A stretch of DNA of 64,000 nucleotides. It comes from Paragonimus skrjabini miyazakii. Taxonomy: Eukaryota; Platyhelminthes; Trematoda; Plagiorchiida; Troglotrematidae. The notes beneath the pieces were generated by a model. The model saw only the letters and a program-made list of their open reading frames with translations, searched no databases and was not told the DNA's origin. Within the stretch, counting starts at the first letter, position 1. The number at the start of each line of letters is the position of its first letter. This document shows positions 62,474 through 64,000 of the stretch, one piece after another. The stretch covers positions 55,615-119,614 of the forward strand of contig JTDE01002037.1 of the NCBI GenBank assembly GCA_014338405.1. The letters run 5' to 3'. Made by a program: the position numbers and the translations under genes.

Positions 62474-63410
62474 CGAGGGGGAGTCAAAAAGTAATGCCAT
62501 TTTATTTCGGACAGGTATAATTATCAACACAGAAACATGTATTATACATCAAAATAAAGCTGGTCCTCTGTGGATCACATCCCTACTTCTTAACATAGTC
62601 ACCGTTACGCTCAATAGCAACGTTCCACCTTTGAATGGGCGCATGTATCCCTGCCTCGTAAAATTTTGTTGTCTGTTCTATGAGCCACTTCTTCACTGTG
62701 GTTTTCACTTCCTCGTCACTGGAATAATGTTTGCCTCTCAAACCCTCTTCCATGGGACCGAATAAGTGATAATCTGAAGGCGCTAAATCTGGTGAGTATG
62801 GAGGATGCCTTAAAGTTGTCCACCCGAATGAGGCGATTGTCTCCTTTGTCTTGATGCTTGTGTGTGGTCGAGCATTGTCTTGCAGAAGGAGGACTTTGCG
62901 GATTGGCAAATCGGGTCTCACTCGTTAGATTCTTGCTCTGAGCCTCGTCAGGGTCTTGATGTAGGCGTCAGAGTTTATTGTTTCTCCTCTAGGCAAGAAA
63001 TCAAGCAGAATGACACCCTGAGCATCCCAAAAGACGGTCGCCACGATTTTTCCAGCTGACTTTTGCGTCTCGAACGTTGTTGGTTTCCACCTTTTCATCC
63101 TTCAAACGACGAACCCACCTGCATACATTGCTATAACCTACAGTATTGTCCTCAAACACATTTGTGAATGTTCATGGGGGTTTCCCCTCAGCAACAAGGA
63201 ATTCAATAGCTGCTCTTTGTTTTTGACGCAACTCTACGGGGAAAGCCAGTTTGAATTTTCCTTGTGAGTCTAAAAACATGAAAAGTAAGAAACAAACTAT
63301 TACATAACGTAAATGATATAATCATTTATAGCTGGGAAAAAAATCAGGTAATTTCCTGAAAAACTTCACCAGAATTAAAAACATTGGCATTACTTCTCGA
63401 CTCCCCCTCG
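62474..63410 (-). mobile_element. mariner transposon, internally deleted
   Basis: Inverted termini start CGAGGGGGAGTC (left) and, on the other strand, CGAGGGGGAGTCGAGAAGTA (right), each flanked by the TA target duplication (62472-62473 and 63411-63412). Total length is about 937 bp against about 1.3 kb for full mariners. The minus strand encodes a transposase from about 63281: LRQKQRAAIEFLVAEGKPP, EDNTVGYSNVCRWVRRLKDE (helix-turn-helix), then directly TFETQKSAGKIVATVFWDAQ, LLQDNARPHTS, HPPYSPDLAPSDYHLF. Confidence 0.93.
62583..63281 (-). pseudogene. mariner transposase relic lacking the first catalytic Asp
   Basis: The mariner transposase cuts and pastes the element with a DDD catalytic triad. 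Here the second Asp (LLLQDNARPHTS) and third Asp (SPDLAPSDYHLF) are present. About 80-100 residues between the helix-turn-helix (WVRRLKDE) and KSAGKIVATVFWD are deleted, including the first Asp. The frame is also broken near GKPP and by a stop after LTRLRARI (just above 62921). The last 112 residues are open. It could only move with transposase supplied from elsewhere. Confidence 0.85.
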
Positions 63411-64000
63411 TACTTTACCTTCCCCCTAGGTGGCTCTGGGGAACTGATGTAATGCCCCATTGACTGGAAAAAGAAAGCTGCTATCCTTATTTGATATCAC
63501 TAGCACGCTCAAGCAGACAGCCATTCTGTTCGGATATCTTGACTAGAGTATCATAAATCAAAAATAGCCGACTCTATCACTGTGTTTGCCATAGAGGCTG
63601 AATATTTGAGTTCTACGTCGGTTCGGTGTGACACAATCAAAAACCAAAACATCGTCACTGCACCATCTAGAAATCGAAACCAGGCTGTGTGTAAGAACTC
63701 AAATCAAACATATAAGTAGGAGAGTCATTATTTTACAGAAAACCTATGGCTGTTCCATAAAACTATCAACAGTTTCAGTAGTATAACAGAACGCTTGTGG
63801 TTCCATTCGTTTCACCATTGATGTATATTTGGCATTTGTTTTTTTAAATAGCTTCAAACATTCGTCGAGAACTAAGCGTATGTTGTAAAATGTGGATCCA
63901 CGTTTAACAGTTCCTAAACGGGGATAATTATACTAACGCCAGCGTCAAATCCCAACTGGTCAATTCGTTCTTGTGGAAGTTTACTTTCCACGAACAATCT

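Noticed and set aside
1..64000. CRISPR arrays, bacterial operons, rRNA genes
   Set aside because: No regularly spaced repeats, no operon-like gene packing, and no rRNA sequence. The window is eukaryotic.

Overview
The window looks like nuclear DNA of a digenean fluke (flatworm). A fasciolid-type genome is my best guess, but it rests on style and not on a species marker. The reasons are: a protostome-type intermediate-filament gene with introns up to 19 kb next to 38-72 bp micro-introns; Penelope-like elements with a GIY-YIG nuclease; RTE-like and other LINE fragments; an internally deleted mariner; and tRNA-headed SINEs that carry hammerhead ribozymes, as the Sm-alpha SINEs of schistosomes do.

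The one gene I can reconstruct with confidence is an intermediate filament (IF) protein on the minus strand. Its ATG is at 49827. Six exons (49827-49645, 30655-30444, 23808-23622, 21524-21270, 17477-17352, 14295-13934) join in perfect phase. They give a head, a lamin-length coil 1 and a coil 2 of the same length as in nuclear lamins. A seventh exon (5727-5651) fits in phase and probably carries the tail. An eighth (5589-5475) and further fragments down to 4419 may encode a very diverged lamin-tail domain, but this is weak. The gene covers at least 44 kb, about two thirds of the window.

Left flank, 1-4400: two LINE 3' fragments of one type (1-458 and about 3690-4330) and two copies of an unclassified repeat (774-1010 and 2427-2650). 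IF introns: a minus-strand Penelope 3' end (7710-8376), ribozyme-SINE copies (9912-9956 minus, 10148-10345 plus, 48456-48640 plus, and a remnant near 38.5 kb), an (AT)28 microsatellite (21822-21877), a long decayed Penelope element (35600-37960), a 100-N assembly gap (33317-33416), and two inverted copies of an RTE-like LINE tail (33505-33842 and 48064-48435). Right flank, 50-64 kb: Penelope fragments (53084-53737 plus, 55730-56100 minus), a small repeat pair, plus-strand coding-like ORFs at 57.7-58.3 kb, a two-exon mini-gene with a 38 bp intron (60032-60240), and the deleted mariner (62474-63410).

The most interesting item is the hammerhead ribozyme at 48526-48570. Every core base and all three stems are intact. 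It lies behind a tRNA-like pol III promoter, and its stem III is a palindrome, which suggests that it works as a dimer. Several short plus-strand ORFs lie antisense to the IF gene and look protein-like, but I cannot assign them with confidence. Much of the remaining 64 kb is intron or intergenic sequence in which I see nothing.
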